From Labrenzia sp. OB1 (GTDB lineage Bacteria > Pseudomonadota > Alphaproteobacteria > Rhizobiales > Stappiaceae), in contig NZ_JSEP01000006.1 of NCBI RefSeq assembly GCF_001624695.1, positions 1 through 64,000 of the forward strand: a stretch of 64,000 bases of DNA, read 5' to 3'. A program made the translations under genes and the position numbers. Below, piece by piece: positions 8,940 to 18,875 of this stretch. Numbering within the stretch: position 1 is the first letter of the stretch; the number at the start of each line of letters is the position of its first letter. The notes under the pieces were generated by a model. It searched no databases. It had not been told where the DNA came from and was given only the letters and a program-made list of their open reading frames with translations.

Positions 8940-11900
8940 GTGGCGTCGCTTACCTCAAACATAGACATTTTAGGTTTTTCCAGTCGGCTTCCCGGAGCCA
9001 AAGACTCTGACGAATTCTGGTCGCTTCTGAAAAACGGGGAATGCGCCGTCACATCGGTTTCACCTGACCGCTGGCCACTGGCGCGATTCGGTCATCCGCT
9101 TCAGTCCACCTCCGGCAAGACCTACACCTGGGCAGCCGGGCAAATGGATGATGTCTGGGGTTTCGATCCTTCCTTTTTCGGAATCTCGCCACGCGAAGCC
9201 GTGCAGATGGACCCGCAGCAGCGCCTGTTGCTTCAACTCGTCTGGGAAGCTCTGGAGCATGCCAATATACGGCCGAGCGATCTCGCGGGCACGTCAACCG
9301 GGGTCTATGTCGGCGCGTCTTCGCTGGATTACCATCACCGCTTTCTGGTCGATCCGGCCATGGCGGACATGCAGTTCATGACGGGCAATACCCTGTCGAT
9401 AGTCTCCAACAGAATTTCCTATATTTATGATCTGAGAGGTCCGAGCTTCACGGTCGATACCGCCTGCTCTTCCTCGATCGTCGCACTTCATGAAGCCGTA
9501 TCGGCAATAGAGAGCGGCCAGATTGACACGGCCATCGTGTGCGGCGTCAGCCTGCTGCTCAGCCCGTTTGCCTTTGTCGGTTTTTCGCGCGCGACCATGT
9601 TGTCTCCAAGCGGGCTTTGCCAGGCGTTCGATGCCAATGGCGACGGCTACGTGCGGTCGGAGGGCGGCGCTGTTGTCATTCTGCGCGCCGCACGTGCCGG
9701 ATTGCCTGAAAGTTCCAAAAGCCACGGCAAATTGCTGGCCACAGGCATCAACGCCGACGGGCGCACCGTCGGTCTCTCCCTGCCCTCCCCCTACGCGCAG
9801 GCCGATTTGCTGCGCGAGATCTACGAAGGGCTCGGTATCGACCCCTCCAAACTGGCGTTCGTCGAGGCGCATGGCACCGGAACACGTGTCGGCGATCCCG
9901 CTGAAGCCGATGCTCTTGGCAAGGTAATCGGACAGAAGCGAAGCGACGTCCTGCCGATCGGGTCGGTCAAAACCAATGTTGGTCACCTGGAACCCGTGTC
10001 CGGACTTGTCGGCTTCCTGAAATCCGTGATGGCCCTCAAGGAGGATTTGTTTCCGAAATCACTCCATTTCGAGACGCCCAACCCGGACATTCCGTTCGAA
10101 GAACTCAATCTCAAGGTCGCCGGCGAGGCAATTGACCTTCAGCCTTCGAAGGAACGCCGGTTTGCCGGTGTCAACTCCTTCGGCTTCGGCGGTACCAACG
10201 CACATGCCGTGATTGGCGATCCGGACCCGGTTGCGGTGAGCGAAACAAGCGCTCCCGTAGACGCGCCGCTCGTTCTCAGCGCCCGCTCCAGGGAAGCTCT
10301 GCAGGACCTTGCCGGACGCTATCTGAAGCGGTTCGACGAGGCAGGCGAAGACGCCGCGGGTAATCTGATCGCATCGAGCGCCCACAGCCGCGATCTGCTT
10401 TCCGAACGTATGGTCGTTCTGGGCAAGTCCAGGCAGGAAAAGCTCGACGCACTGCGCTCGTTTTCCGAGAACGGCGAAGAATTGCCCGACCTTGTTTCGG
10501 GAAGCATCATCAAGGCGAATGCCAAAGTCGGTTTCGTCTTTTCCGGAAACGGCTCGCAATGGGCCGGAATGGGCCAGGAAGCCTATCAGGCGGATGTGGC
10601 CTTCCGGGATGCATTCGACAAGGTCGACAGGATCTTCATGGGACTGAGCGGCTGGTCGCTGGTGACCACCCTGTTCGCCGAGGACCTTGAAAGCGATCTG
10701 GAACGCTCGGAAATCGCCCAGCCACTGCTGTTCGCGATTCAGATCGGCATTGTGGAATCGCTCCGCGAACGCGGCATCACCCCTTCGGGCACAACCGGGC
10801 ATTCCGTTGGCGAAGTCGCAGCCGCATGGTGCTCCGGCGCACTTGATCTTGAACAGGCCGTGCGTGTCATCCGGGCCCGGTCCAGTGAGCAGGAAGTCGT
10901 CCGGGACCTCGGGTCCATGGGCGCCCTGTTGCTGTCTGCGGATCAGGCGGTCGCCGCCATCAAGGAAAGCGGTCTGCCGCGCCTTGAGCTTGCGGCCGAC
11001 AACAGCCCGCGCAGTGTGACAATTTCCGGTGACAGTGACAGCCTGGACGCCTTTTCCAAATTCGCCCGCAAGAAAAAATGGGCGATGCGCCGCCTTAACC
11101 TCGCCTATCCATTCCACAGCGCGCTCGTGGACCCGATCAAGGAGCCGCTTTTGGCGGCTCTGGATGGGCTTGCTCCAGGCGAAGCCAAGCTGCCATTCTA
11201 TTCGACCGTGACGCCGGACGAAAAAAGCGTCAGCGTTTCCAATGACTACTGGTGGAAGAACGTGCGCCAGCCGGTGCTCTTCGCTGCCGCCATTGAGAAC
11301 ATGACCGCCGACGATTTCAGCGTTCTGGTGGAAATCGGTCCGAAACCGGTGCTGGGGACCTATGTCAACGACGTTCTGAGGGCCAAGGGAAAGAAAGCCA
11401 AGTTTCTTGAAACGCTCAAGGAACCTTCCAAAAAATCGGCAGCGCCCGCAGGCAACCCGCTCGACCGGATCGCCGCCTCGATCCTTGCCCATGGCGGCAA
11501 AACGGATCTGGAGAAATACGTCGGACCGAAGCCTGCCCAGCGGAGCGGTCTGCCCTCTTATCCCTGGCAGAATACGGAATATCGCCCGGAAAGCAGCCCG
11601 GAACAGGTCGACTTCATGTTCGGCCAGACCTGGCCGCTGCTGGGGTATCGGCTGCGCAAGGACACCGCCGAGTGGTTCAATCACATCGACAGCGGTTCCC
11701 TGCCGTTCCTGAATGATCACAAGGTCGAAGAAAGCGTGGTCTTTCCGGCGGCCGGTTACATCGAAATGTGCCTCCGGGCGGCCTTGCGCTGGACCCGTGG
11801 CGATCAGATCGAACTGCGCGATTTCGACATCGTACGCCCGCTGGTGATTGACGGCGACGAAGTCTGGGAAACGCAGGTCCGGATTTCTTCCGACGACAAT

Positions 11901-14900
11901 GTGATCGAAATTCTGTCCCGTCCACGGCTGTCGGATAACGACTGGTCGTTGAATGCCCGTGGAACCTTCCTCACTCCCTCGACCACTTCCAGAAAACCCT
12001 GGATCAAGGCCGGCACAGAGACGGTTTCCGTTCTGGATCATGAAACGCTTTACAAGGTCACGGAAAGTTTCGGCCTGAACTACGGCCAGGCCTTCCGGCG
12101 CGCCCATCGCGTTGTCAAACACTCCGACACGACCGCCACGGTGGACCTTATGGGCCAGGACGGCAGCGTTGAAAAGCTGCCCTTCGCGCTGTGCCCGACG
12201 TTGGTCGACGCTGGTTTTCACGGGCTCTTTGCCCTTCTCGACGGCGTCAAGGGTGTTCCACAAAACACTTCGTTTCTGCCCATCCGACTGGGAACGTTGC
12301 GCCTTCTGGCGCCAGAAACGCACCCGGCCTCGGTCAGCATCGAAGTCACGAAGGCCTCGCCGCGTTCGATCGAGGCAAGTTTCGAATTCCTGGACGCGGA
12401 CGGACAGACTGTCGCGCGCCTGAACAAGGCTCGCTTCAAGGCGGTCACGCTCGGCCAGGACACACGGCCTGATGACCTGATTTACCGGCAGATTGCGACT
12501 GTTCTTCCCTATCCGGAACGGATTTCTCCCCTGGAGAAGTCCTTTGAAGGCATCGTGAATCTCGCGAAAAGACTGGATCTGGCCGGTTCCGAAGAGCAGG
12601 AGCCGGATGACAGCCGGGTTCTGATCGAAGCTCTCGGCAGGGCAATTTGTCACCACACGCTGTTCGGCAAATACGGTGACAGTCCTATCCGTCTCTCCGA
12701 ACTGGTTTCTGCGGGCGAATTGCACGAAACAGCGGCGCCGCTTTCCGCCAGCATGCTGGCCTGGCTTTCGGAAAGCGGTCTTTGCGAAGAAACGGACGAG
12801 GGATTCAGGCTTGAGGATCCTGCGGAACATCCCGCGGCGCACGATCTTCTCCAGGCTCTCACGGATGGCGGCGGCGAACATATCGCGGAGGCCGCTCTTC
12901 TGTCCCGTCTTTGGACGGGTCTTACGGACATATTGACGTCAGGACTGGAAGAAACACCCGCCAAGGTCTACGCCTCCAGCCTTTTTGACGCCTACCGGTC
13001 CTCCTCTCCCGGCAAACGGGCATTGTCCGCGGCTCTGCAAAACAGTGCCCGGTCGATTCTCGAGACCTGGTCCAAGGATCAGGCTTTCCGCGTGCTTATT
13101 GTGGGTGCCAGTGGCAGCCTTGCCGCGAACCTCGACAAGGACCTCGATCTGACCCACATGGCCCTGACGGTTACGGATGCGACATCCGCTGCTGTCGGCC
13201 GCGGGGAGCGTCTCTGGCAGGGAAGCTCCGCCACAACCTTCCTTGAGCCGGCGGAAGCGGAATTCGATGTTTCGAACTATTTCGACCTCGTGCTCTTCGA
13301 TACCTCGCTCGCCGATATCGATGCCGATACGCTGAAGCGCTTCGTCAGGTCCATCACCCCAGGTGGCGTGGTGCTAGCGGCCGAACCGCTGCCACACCCT
13401 CTTTCGGACCTGATCATGGGTGTCGGGTCGAACTGGTGGGATGAGCAATCAAGCGCCGATGAACCGATCTCCAGTCAACAGAGCGACTGGACGAAAGTCC
13501 TTGAATCCGCCGGCCTCCGAAACATCGACACCATTCCGCTAAAAAGCACGTTGATCGAAGCCGATCTGATCTGTGCACGCGTTTCCGCAGAAGCGGATGC
13601 GGCCGAAGCGGCTGAAAGTGAAGACGCTGCTGAAACGGCTCCGGAAACAAAGGCTTTCTTGCTTCTGACCGATGCGGAAGGCCCGGCACATCGTCTGGCG
13701 GAGGGCCTGAAGTCCTGCATGGAACGGCATGGCCACGCGGCAACACTTCTTGTTCCGGGTGAAGTGACCGAGCAGCTTGGCGAAGGCATCTGGAGCGCCG
13801 CGCTGGAGTTGCATCCGGATCAGGCCCCCGATGAGGAGCTCCGGGATGAGGCTCTTTCGAAACTTCTGGCAGCTCATGGTGGCCGGTTGGTACACCTGCG
13901 CGGCGCCTACGCCAAACCGGGTGACGCGCTGAATTCCGTAGACGACCGCGCCTACAGCATGATGATGCTGTTGAAAGCGCTCGGGGCTGAAGAGGGTGAA
14001 TTCACTCTCCTTGCACCAGCCGGTGCTCAGGACATCGCCGGCGGCAAGGCGCCCGCCCCCGATCAGGCAGGCATCTGGGCTTTTGGGCGGGTCGTGATGA
14101 ACGAATACCCGGATGCGAATCTCAAGCTGATCGACGTCTCTCCCGATCTTGAACCTGGCATTGCCGCTGCACGTGTCGCGGAGGAAATCCTTATCGCGAA
14201 TTGCGAACGGGAAATCGTTCTCGACAGCGAAACGCGATCCGGCCTGCGCCTCCTCAAGGGCGGAGTGCTGTCGGATTCAGCCCTCCCGGAAGGCGCGCGC
14301 CCTGCCATGCAGCTCGACATTACCCGCCAGGGGTCGCTTGACCAACTGACCTGGAAAGCGGTTGAACGTCAGGAGCTTGCCGGCAAGGATATCGAAATCG
14401 CGGTTGAAGCCAGCGGTCTCAACTTCCGCGATGTCATGTGGGCCCTCGGCCTGTTGCCGGAAGAGGCCCTGGAAGATGGTTTCGCCGGCCCTACCCTTGG
14501 CATGGAATGCTGCGGTCACGTGGTCGCCTGCGGTCCCGATGTCACCCGGTTCAAAACCGGCGACAAGGTCATCACCTTCGCACCCGCCTGTTTCGCGTCT
14601 CATGTCACGGTCGACGAAAGCGGATGCGCGCCGATGCCCTCGACGGTGTCGGCAGAGGAAGCGGCAACCATTCCGGTGACGTTCCTGACCGCCTTTTATG
14701 CGCTGGTTCATCTGGCCGATCTGGCCGAAGGTGAAACCGTGCTGATCCATGGCGGCGCAGGCGGCGTTGGACTGGCGGCCCTCCAGATCGCAAAATGGCG
14801 TGGCGCGAAGATCATCGCGACGGCCGGATCCGAAGACAAGCGCAACACGCTGAAACTCCTCGGGGCCGATGTCGTTCTGGACTCCCGCAGCCTCGCGTTC

Positions 14901-16565
14901 GTCGATGCCGTTCTTGAAGAAACCCGCGGCGATGGCGTCGATGTGGTTCTGAACTCGCTGTTCGGCGAAGCAATGGAGCGCAGCATCGAGGTGCTGAAAC
15001 CGTTCGGGCGTTTCCTGGAGCTTGGCAAACGGGATTACTACGGCAACACCCGCATCGGTCTGCGTCCTTTCCGCCAGAACCTCACCTATTTCGGAATCGA
15101 CGCCGATCAGTTGCTGACCCGTCAGCCGAAACTGGCCGTCGACCTTTTCGTCAAGCTTGTCGAACTGTTCGAGGACGGCACGCTGCGGCCTCTGCCGCAT
15201 CGGGTATTCGAGGCTGACGACGTTGTGGATGCTTTCCGCCTGATGCAGCAAGCCGGTCATATCGGCAAGATAGTCATTCGTCCGCCCCAGGTGCCTGCGT
15301 CGGTGCCTGCGGCAACCGACATCGCGTTCGACAGCGATGCTGTCTATGTGATCGCAGGTGGCTTCGGCGGGTTCGGTGCCGCTCTTTTGAACCGGCTTGC
15401 CGACCACGGCGCACGGAACCTTGCCGTGCTGAGCCGCAGAGGCGATGCAAGCGAAGAGGCGCAATCCGTGCTCGGTCAGTTGACGGAGCGCGGCGTGCAC
15501 ATCAAGGGTCATGCCTGCGATATTACGGATGAGAATGCGGTGAAGGCTGCGCTTTCGGACATTCGCGCGCTCGGCAAGCCGATAAAGGGCGTGTTCCACA
15601 CTGCCATGGTGTTGAACGATGTCCTGATCGCCAACATGGATCACGACGGACTGACTCGGGTGCTCGCGCCCAAGGTCCGCGGCGCGGAACTGCTCGACCG
15701 TCTGACAGCGGACGATCCCCTGGATCATTTCGTTCTCTATTCCTCGGCCACCACCCTTGTGGGCAATCCCGGCCAGGCCAACTATGTGGCTGCAAACGGT
15801 TACCTGGAGGGGCTGGCCCGCAGGCGCCGTGCCGACGGCAAACCCGCGCTTGCTGTCGCCTGGGGCGCCATCTCCGATGCCGGCTATCTGGCCCGCAACG
15901 AAGACGTGAACGAAATGCTGTCCCGCAAGCTTGGCCGGCATGCACTGACGGCCAAGGAAGCCCTGGACGGTCTTATGGCCCTGCTGGCGTTGCCGGAACA
16001 ATCGAAGGATGTGAGCCTTGCTGCGCTCGGCTATGCCAGGATCGACTGGCAGGCAGCGCGCAAGGATCTTGCTCTTGTAGGAACACCGTTTGTCTCTCTG
16101 CTTGGCCTTGGCGACGAAGATGAGACCGGTTCGGATGGCGCGATCGATCTTGCGGCCATGCTTCAGGGCATGGATCAGGTCACTGCGGCACAGACAGTAG
16201 CGAAACTTCTGGCGGCGGAGATCGGCAAGATCCTTCGTATCGCGCCAGAGGAGATCGATTCGCATAAGCCGCTCTCTGATATAGGCATGGATTCGCTCAT
16301 GGCTCTGGAACTGCGCATGAGCGCGGAACGCCAACTCGGTATCGACATTCCGCTCATGTCGCTGGCCAATGGGGCAACACTGATTGACTTGTCCACCCGG
16401 GTGGCCAATCGTGTTCTTGGAGAAGAAAACGCATCCGGCATGTCGGACGAGAGCCAACAACTCGCCAGCTTGCATGTGGATGACGAGCGCTCCGAGACGG
16501 AAGATCTTTCGGATGTTGCTGCCGAAGTCGAGAGCAAGAGCCGTGAACTCGGTTCGTTCCTCTGA
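8940..16565 (+). CDS. rkpA: FAS-like highly reducing type I polyketide synthase, RkpA type
   Basis: 2541 residues. GTG start preceded by a weak ACAGG. Domains in order: KS (1-~425; Cys176 in DTACSS, His311 in EAHGTGT, His349 in KTNVGH); AT (~525-830; Ser622 in GHSVGE, His726 in YPFHS); DH (~880-1180; His927 in a variant HKVEESVVFP motif, Asp1090 in DAGFH); a degenerate methyltransferase-like segment (~1345-1530); ER (~1780-2100; NADPH motif HGGAGGVG at 1937-1944); KR (~2130-2330; GGFGGFG at 2140-2146, Ser2269, Tyr2282, Asn2286); ACP (~2400-2480; Ser2452 in GMDSL). One full reducing module implies iterative synthesis of a saturated acyl chain. Size, order and the next gene match RkpA of Sinorhizobium meliloti, needed for K-antigen capsule. 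The product is unknown. Confidence 0.88.
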   Translation: MASLTSNIDILGFSSRLPGAKDSDEFWSLLKNGECAVTSVSPDRWPLARFGHPLQSTSGKTYTWAAGQMDDVWGFDPSFFGISPREAVQMDPQQRLLLQLVWEALEHANIRPSDLAGTSTGVYVGASSLDYHHRFLVDPAMADMQFMTGNTLSIVSNRISYIYDLRGPSFTVDTACSSSIVALHEAVSAIESGQIDTAIVCGVSLLLSPFAFVGFSRATMLSPSGLCQAFDANGDGYVRSEGGAVVILRAARAGLPESSKSHGKLLATGINADGRTVGLSLPSPYAQADLLREIYEGLGIDPSKLAFVEAHGTGTRVGDPAEADALGKVIGQKRSDVLPIGSVKTNVGHLEPVSGLVGFLKSVMALKEDLFPKSLHFETPNPDIPFEELNLKVAGEAIDLQPSKERRFAGVNSFGFGGTNAHAVIGDPDPVAVSETSAPVDAPLVLSARSREALQDLAGRYLKRFDEAGEDAAGNLIASSAHSRDLLSERMVVLGKSRQEKLDALRSFSENGEELPDLVSGSIIKANAKVGFVFSGNGSQWAGMGQEAYQADVAFRDAFDKVDRIFMGLSGWSLVTTLFAEDLESDLERSEIAQPLLFAIQIGIVESLRERGITPSGTTGHSVGEVAAAWCSGALDLEQAVRVIRARSSEQEVVRDLGSMGALLLSADQAVAAIKESGLPRLELAADNSPRSVTISGDSDSLDAFSKFARKKKWAMRRLNLAYPFHSALVDPIKEPLLAALDGLAPGEAKLPFYSTVTPDEKSVSVSNDYWWKNVRQPVLFAAAIENMTADDFSVLVEIGPKPVLGTYVNDVLRAKGKKAKFLETLKEPSKKSAAPAGNPLDRIAASILAHGGKTDLEKYVGPKPAQRSGLPSYPWQNTEYRPESSPEQVDFMFGQTWPLLGYRLRKDTAEWFNHIDSGSLPFLNDHKVEESVVFPAAGYIEMCLRAALRWTRGDQIELRDFDIVRPLVIDGDEVWETQVRISSDDNVIEILSRPRLSDNDWSLNARGTFLTPSTTSRKPWIKAGTETVSVLDHETLYKVTESFGLNYGQAFRRAHRVVKHSDTTATVDLMGQDGSVEKLPFALCPTLVDAGFHGLFALLDGVKGVPQNTSFLPIRLGTLRLLAPETHPASVSIEVTKASPRSIEASFEFLDADGQTVARLNKARFKAVTLGQDTRPDDLIYRQIATVLPYPERISPLEKSFEGIVNLAKRLDLAGSEEQEPDDSRVLIEALGRAICHHTLFGKYGDSPIRLSELVSAGELHETAAPLSASMLAWLSESGLCEETDEGFRLEDPAEHPAAHDLLQALTDGGGEHIAEAALLSRLWTGLTDILTSGLEETPAKVYASSLFDAYRSSSPGKRALSAALQNSARSILETWSKDQAFRVLIVGASGSLAANLDKDLDLTHMALTVTDATSAAVGRGERLWQGSSATTFLEPAEAEFDVSNYFDLVLFDTSLADIDADTLKRFVRSITPGGVVLAAEPLPHPLSDLIMGVGSNWWDEQSSADEPISSQQSDWTKVLESAGLRNIDTIPLKSTLIEADLICARVSAEADAAEAAESEDAAETAPETKAFLLLTDAEGPAHRLAEGLKSCMERHGHAATLLVPGEVTEQLGEGIWSAALELHPDQAPDEELRDEALSKLLAAHGGRLVHLRGAYAKPGDALNSVDDRAYSMMMLLKALGAEEGEFTLLAPAGAQDIAGGKAPAPDQAGIWAFGRVVMNEYPDANLKLIDVSPDLEPGIAAARVAEEILIANCEREIVLDSETRSGLRLLKGGVLSDSALPEGARPAMQLDITRQGSLDQLTWKAVERQELAGKDIEIAVEASGLNFRDVMWALGLLPEEALEDGFAGPTLGMECCGHVVACGPDVTRFKTGDKVITFAPACFASHVTVDESGCAPMPSTVSAEEAATIPVTFLTAFYALVHLADLAEGETVLIHGGAGGVGLAALQIAKWRGAKIIATAGSEDKRNTLKLLGADVVLDSRSLAFVDAVLEETRGDGVDVVLNSLFGEAMERSIEVLKPFGRFLELGKRDYYGNTRIGLRPFRQNLTYFGIDADQLLTRQPKLAVDLFVKLVELFEDGTLRPLPHRVFEADDVVDAFRLMQQAGHIGKIVIRPPQVPASVPAATDIAFDSDAVYVIAGGFGGFGAALLNRLADHGARNLAVLSRRGDASEEAQSVLGQLTERGVHIKGHACDITDENAVKAALSDIRALGKPIKGVFHTAMVLNDVLIANMDHDGLTRVLAPKVRGAELLDRLTADDPLDHFVLYSSATTLVGNPGQANYVAANGYLEGLARRRRADGKPALAVAWGAISDAGYLARNEDVNEMLSRKLGRHALTAKEALDGLMALLALPEQSKDVSLAALGYARIDWQAARKDLALVGTPFVSLLGLGDEDETGSDGAIDLAAMLQGMDQVTAAQTVAKLLAAEIGKILRIAPEEIDSHKPLSDIGMDSLMALELRMSAERQLGIDIPLMSLANGATLIDLSTRVANRVLGEENASGMSDESQQLASLHVDDERSETEDLSDVAAEVESKSRELGSFL

Positions 16566-16604
16566 TCGGAAGCAACAGGCCGGATATAACAAGGAATAAC
16601 AAAT

Positions 16605-17963
16605 ATGGGCTCAGATGATCGGGCCAAGCTTATGGACAGCTTGAAAGCCAATCGGCGGTCCGCGCGCGGACGCTCGGCGTCAGCGCCCGACCGCGCTCAG
16701 GCAACATCTCCCAAACGCAGGGTTTTCGACTTCAAGGAGTTGCCCCAGGTCAAGCAGTTGCAGATGCATCGAGCGGCTGCGGACATGATGGGGATCGAAA
16801 ATCCTTTTTTCAGGCCGCATGACGGGTTGGCGGCTGGAACCAGTTTTATCGGCGGAAACAACTACGACAATTTCGCGTCTTACAATTACCTCGGGCTGAA
16901 CGGGCATCCGAAGGTGAACGCGGCGGCGAAGGAAGCAATCGAACGTTTCGGCACCAGTGTCTCCGCCAGCCGGATCGTTGCCGGAGAACGGCCATTTCAT
17001 GGCGAACTGGAAGCAGCTCTTGCCCGCATTCACGGGGTTGAAGCCGCCATTGTCATGGTCTCGGGCCATGCCACCAATGTCACAACCATCGGACATTTGA
17101 TGCACAAGGGGGATCTGGTTCTGACCGATTCCTATGTGCACAACTCGATTGCCGAAGGTGTCAGGCTGTCCGGCGCAACGCGCATGAATTTTCCGCATGA
17201 CGATCTCGATGCACTGGAAAAAATGCTGGCCGACCACCGGCACAAATTCGAGAGAGTCCTGATTGCCGTCGAAGGTCTTTATTCGATGGACGGCGATTTT
17301 CCCGATCTCAAGAGGATCGTGAAACTCAAGCAGTCCTATGACGCCTGGCTGATGGTTGATGAAGCGCACTCGATCGGTGTTCTCGGCGAGACCGGCCATG
17401 GCATCTCCGAACATTTCGGGATTGATCCGACCGAAGTCGAGATCTGGATGGGAACGCTCAGCAAGACCTTTTCGTCCTGCGGCGGCTATATCGCCGGTTC
17501 AAAAGTTCTGTGTGACTATCTGAAGGTCTCGGCTCCGGGCTTTGTGTTTTCCGTTGGCCTGTCCGCCGCCCTTGCCGGGTCCGCGATTGCTTCGGCGGAA
17601 ATTCTGGAACAGGAACCGGAGCGGGTCACGCGCCTGCAGAAAAACGGCTCACTGTTTCTCAAACTGGCGAAAGAGGCTGGCCTGAACACCGGGCCAAGCA
17701 CGGGATATGCTGTCATTCCGGTCATCGTGGGTGACTCCGCCGGTGCGGCAACGCTCTCCAATCGCTTGCTTGCAAAAGGCATCAATGCCCTGCCGATCAT
17801 TTTTCCGGCCGTTCCGGAAAAATCCGCACGCATCCGTTTCTTCATAACGAGCGAGCACACGGAAGAGCAGATTGTCCGGGCCGTAGAAACAACTGCGGCA
17901 GAGCTTGATGCCATGCGTGACGACGGGACGGCAGTCGACCGGCTGATCAAGGCTGCCAGGTAA
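16605..17963 (+). CDS. rkpG: PLP-dependent alpha-oxoamine synthase, RkpG type
   Basis: 452 residues; starts 39 bases after rkpA with AAGGA at 9-base spacing, so co-transcription is likely. Fold type I aminotransferase of the AONS/SPT/KBL family, which condenses an acyl thioester with an amino acid and releases CO2. DEAH at 252-255 binds the PLP ring nitrogen, and Lys287 in TLSKTF is the Schiff-base lysine. Residues 1-~45 form a basic, serine/arginine-rich extension absent from biotin AONS. The location directly after an ACP-ending PKS suggests that it takes the acyl chain from RkpA, as proposed for rhizobial RkpG. The amino-acid partner cannot be read from the sequence. Confidence 0.85.
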   Translation: MGSDDRAKLMDSLKANRRSARGRSASAPDRAQATSPKRRVFDFKELPQVKQLQMHRAAADMMGIENPFFRPHDGLAAGTSFIGGNNYDNFASYNYLGLNGHPKVNAAAKEAIERFGTSVSASRIVAGERPFHGELEAALARIHGVEAAIVMVSGHATNVTTIGHLMHKGDLVLTDSYVHNSIAEGVRLSGATRMNFPHDDLDALEKMLADHRHKFERVLIAVEGLYSMDGDFPDLKRIVKLKQSYDAWLMVDEAHSIGVLGETGHGISEHFGIDPTEVEIWMGTLSKTFSSCGGYIAGSKVLCDYLKVSAPGFVFSVGLSAALAGSAIASAEILEQEPERVTRLQKNGSLFLKLAKEAGLNTGPSTGYAVIPVIVGDSAGAATLSNRLLAKGINALPIIFPAVPEKSARIRFFITSEHTEEQIVRAVETTAAELDAMRDDGTAVDRLIKAAR

Positions 17964-17995
17964 CCCGGTGGCCCTTGGAGCAGCCGGTTTTTCCG

Positions 17996-18808
17996 TTATG
18001 TGTCAGAGGATGGTTCGCGGTAACGCGGATCATGCTCGATTTCCGCTGAAAACCCGCCAAGGAACAGATCGCCAAGGACAGGTGGCAACAGGTTCTGCAG
18101 CCGGATACCGAATGCCAGCAAAAACGGAAAGGCATAGAAGGCGCGCCGGCGTTCTATCGCGCGCCGCATCAATCCTGCTGCCTTCTCGGCGGACATTTCA
18201 AAAGGTTTTGAACCCTTGTGCCTGGCGGACATCGGTGTCGTCACGAAGCCCGGACAAATGATCGTCACCGAGACACCGTAGGCTTTTAGCCAGCCACGCA
18301 GGGAGTGGCCGTAGGCGATGATCGCAGCCTTGGTCGCGCTGTAACTCGGCATATCCGGAAGAGCCCGCATTCCCGCGAGCGATGAAATCAGAACGATCTG
18401 TCCCCGGCCGCGCGTTTGCAGAGCATCGACCGCGCCGGAAACGGTATTGACCACGCCCCGATAATTCACGTCGATCTGCCGGTCACTGTCCGCGTCGCTT
18501 TCACGGGTCCGGTCAGGTCCGAGACCGGCAGTGACCCCGGCGTTGGCGATGACGAGATCGACGGGATTGCGCGCATCGAGCTCCCGAAGGTAGGCGTGAA
18601 GCTTTTCACGGTCGCGGATGTCGATCGCCGCGGCTTCTCCTTCCGCGCCAAGTGCGCGTATGTCTGTCAGGACCGGTCCCAGCCGCGCCTCATCACGCCC
18701 GATCAGCGCCAGAAAGGTTCCCGGGCAGGCAAACTCCCTGGCCAGTGCCTGGCCAATGCCACCACTGGCCCCTGTCAGCACGATGACCCTGTCATATCGG
18801 TTCGTCAT
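17996..18808 (-). CDS. rkpH: Short-chain dehydrogenase/reductase, RkpH type
   Basis: 270 residues. The ATG at 18808 follows AAGGA by 6 bases; an in-frame ATG at 18814 is too close to it. Classical SDR: TGASGGIGQ cofactor loop, NAGV, Ser in LISSLAG and the YSATK catalytic pair. The C-terminal segment (FYAFPFLLAFGIRLQNLLPP) is hydrophobic and could dock on the membrane, as in 3-ketosphinganine and related lipid reductases. The gene is convergent with rkpG (32-base gap) and lies 68 bases after the KpsC-like gene on the same strand. It would reduce the ketone left by an oxoamine synthase, which is inference from family and position. Confidence 0.8.
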   Translation of the reverse strand: MTNRYDRVIVLTGASGGIGQALAREFACPGTFLALIGRDEARLGPVLTDIRALGAEGEAAAIDIRDREKLHAYLRELDARNPVDLVIANAGVTAGLGPDRTRESDADSDRQIDVNYRGVVNTVSGAVDALQTRGRGQIVLISSLAGMRALPDMPSYSATKAAIIAYGHSLRGWLKAYGVSVTIICPGFVTTPMSARHKGSKPFEMSAEKAAGLMRRAIERRRAFYAFPFLLAFGIRLQNLLPPVLGDLFLGGFSAEIEHDPRYREPSSDT

Positions 18809-18875
18809 GGCCATTCCTTCTTCCGGGTCGCCCGGATTTCACGCGGATTCTATGAATTGCGAGTGGCATGAGACT

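Noticed and set aside
10059..12881. 940-codon open frame on the minus strand inside rkpA
   Set aside because: Antisense shadow of the PKS caused by GC-rich codon bias; the plus-strand frame has all catalytic motifs and this one has no family pattern.
14277..16592. 771-codon minus-strand frame across the ER/KR/ACP region
   Set aside because: Antisense shadow; ER, KR and ACP motifs are intact on the plus strand.
17962..17993. Terminator between convergent rkpG and the SDR
   Set aside because: AACC(C)GG/CCGGTT pairing is imperfect and the loop is long, although a short T-run follows; not strong enough to call.
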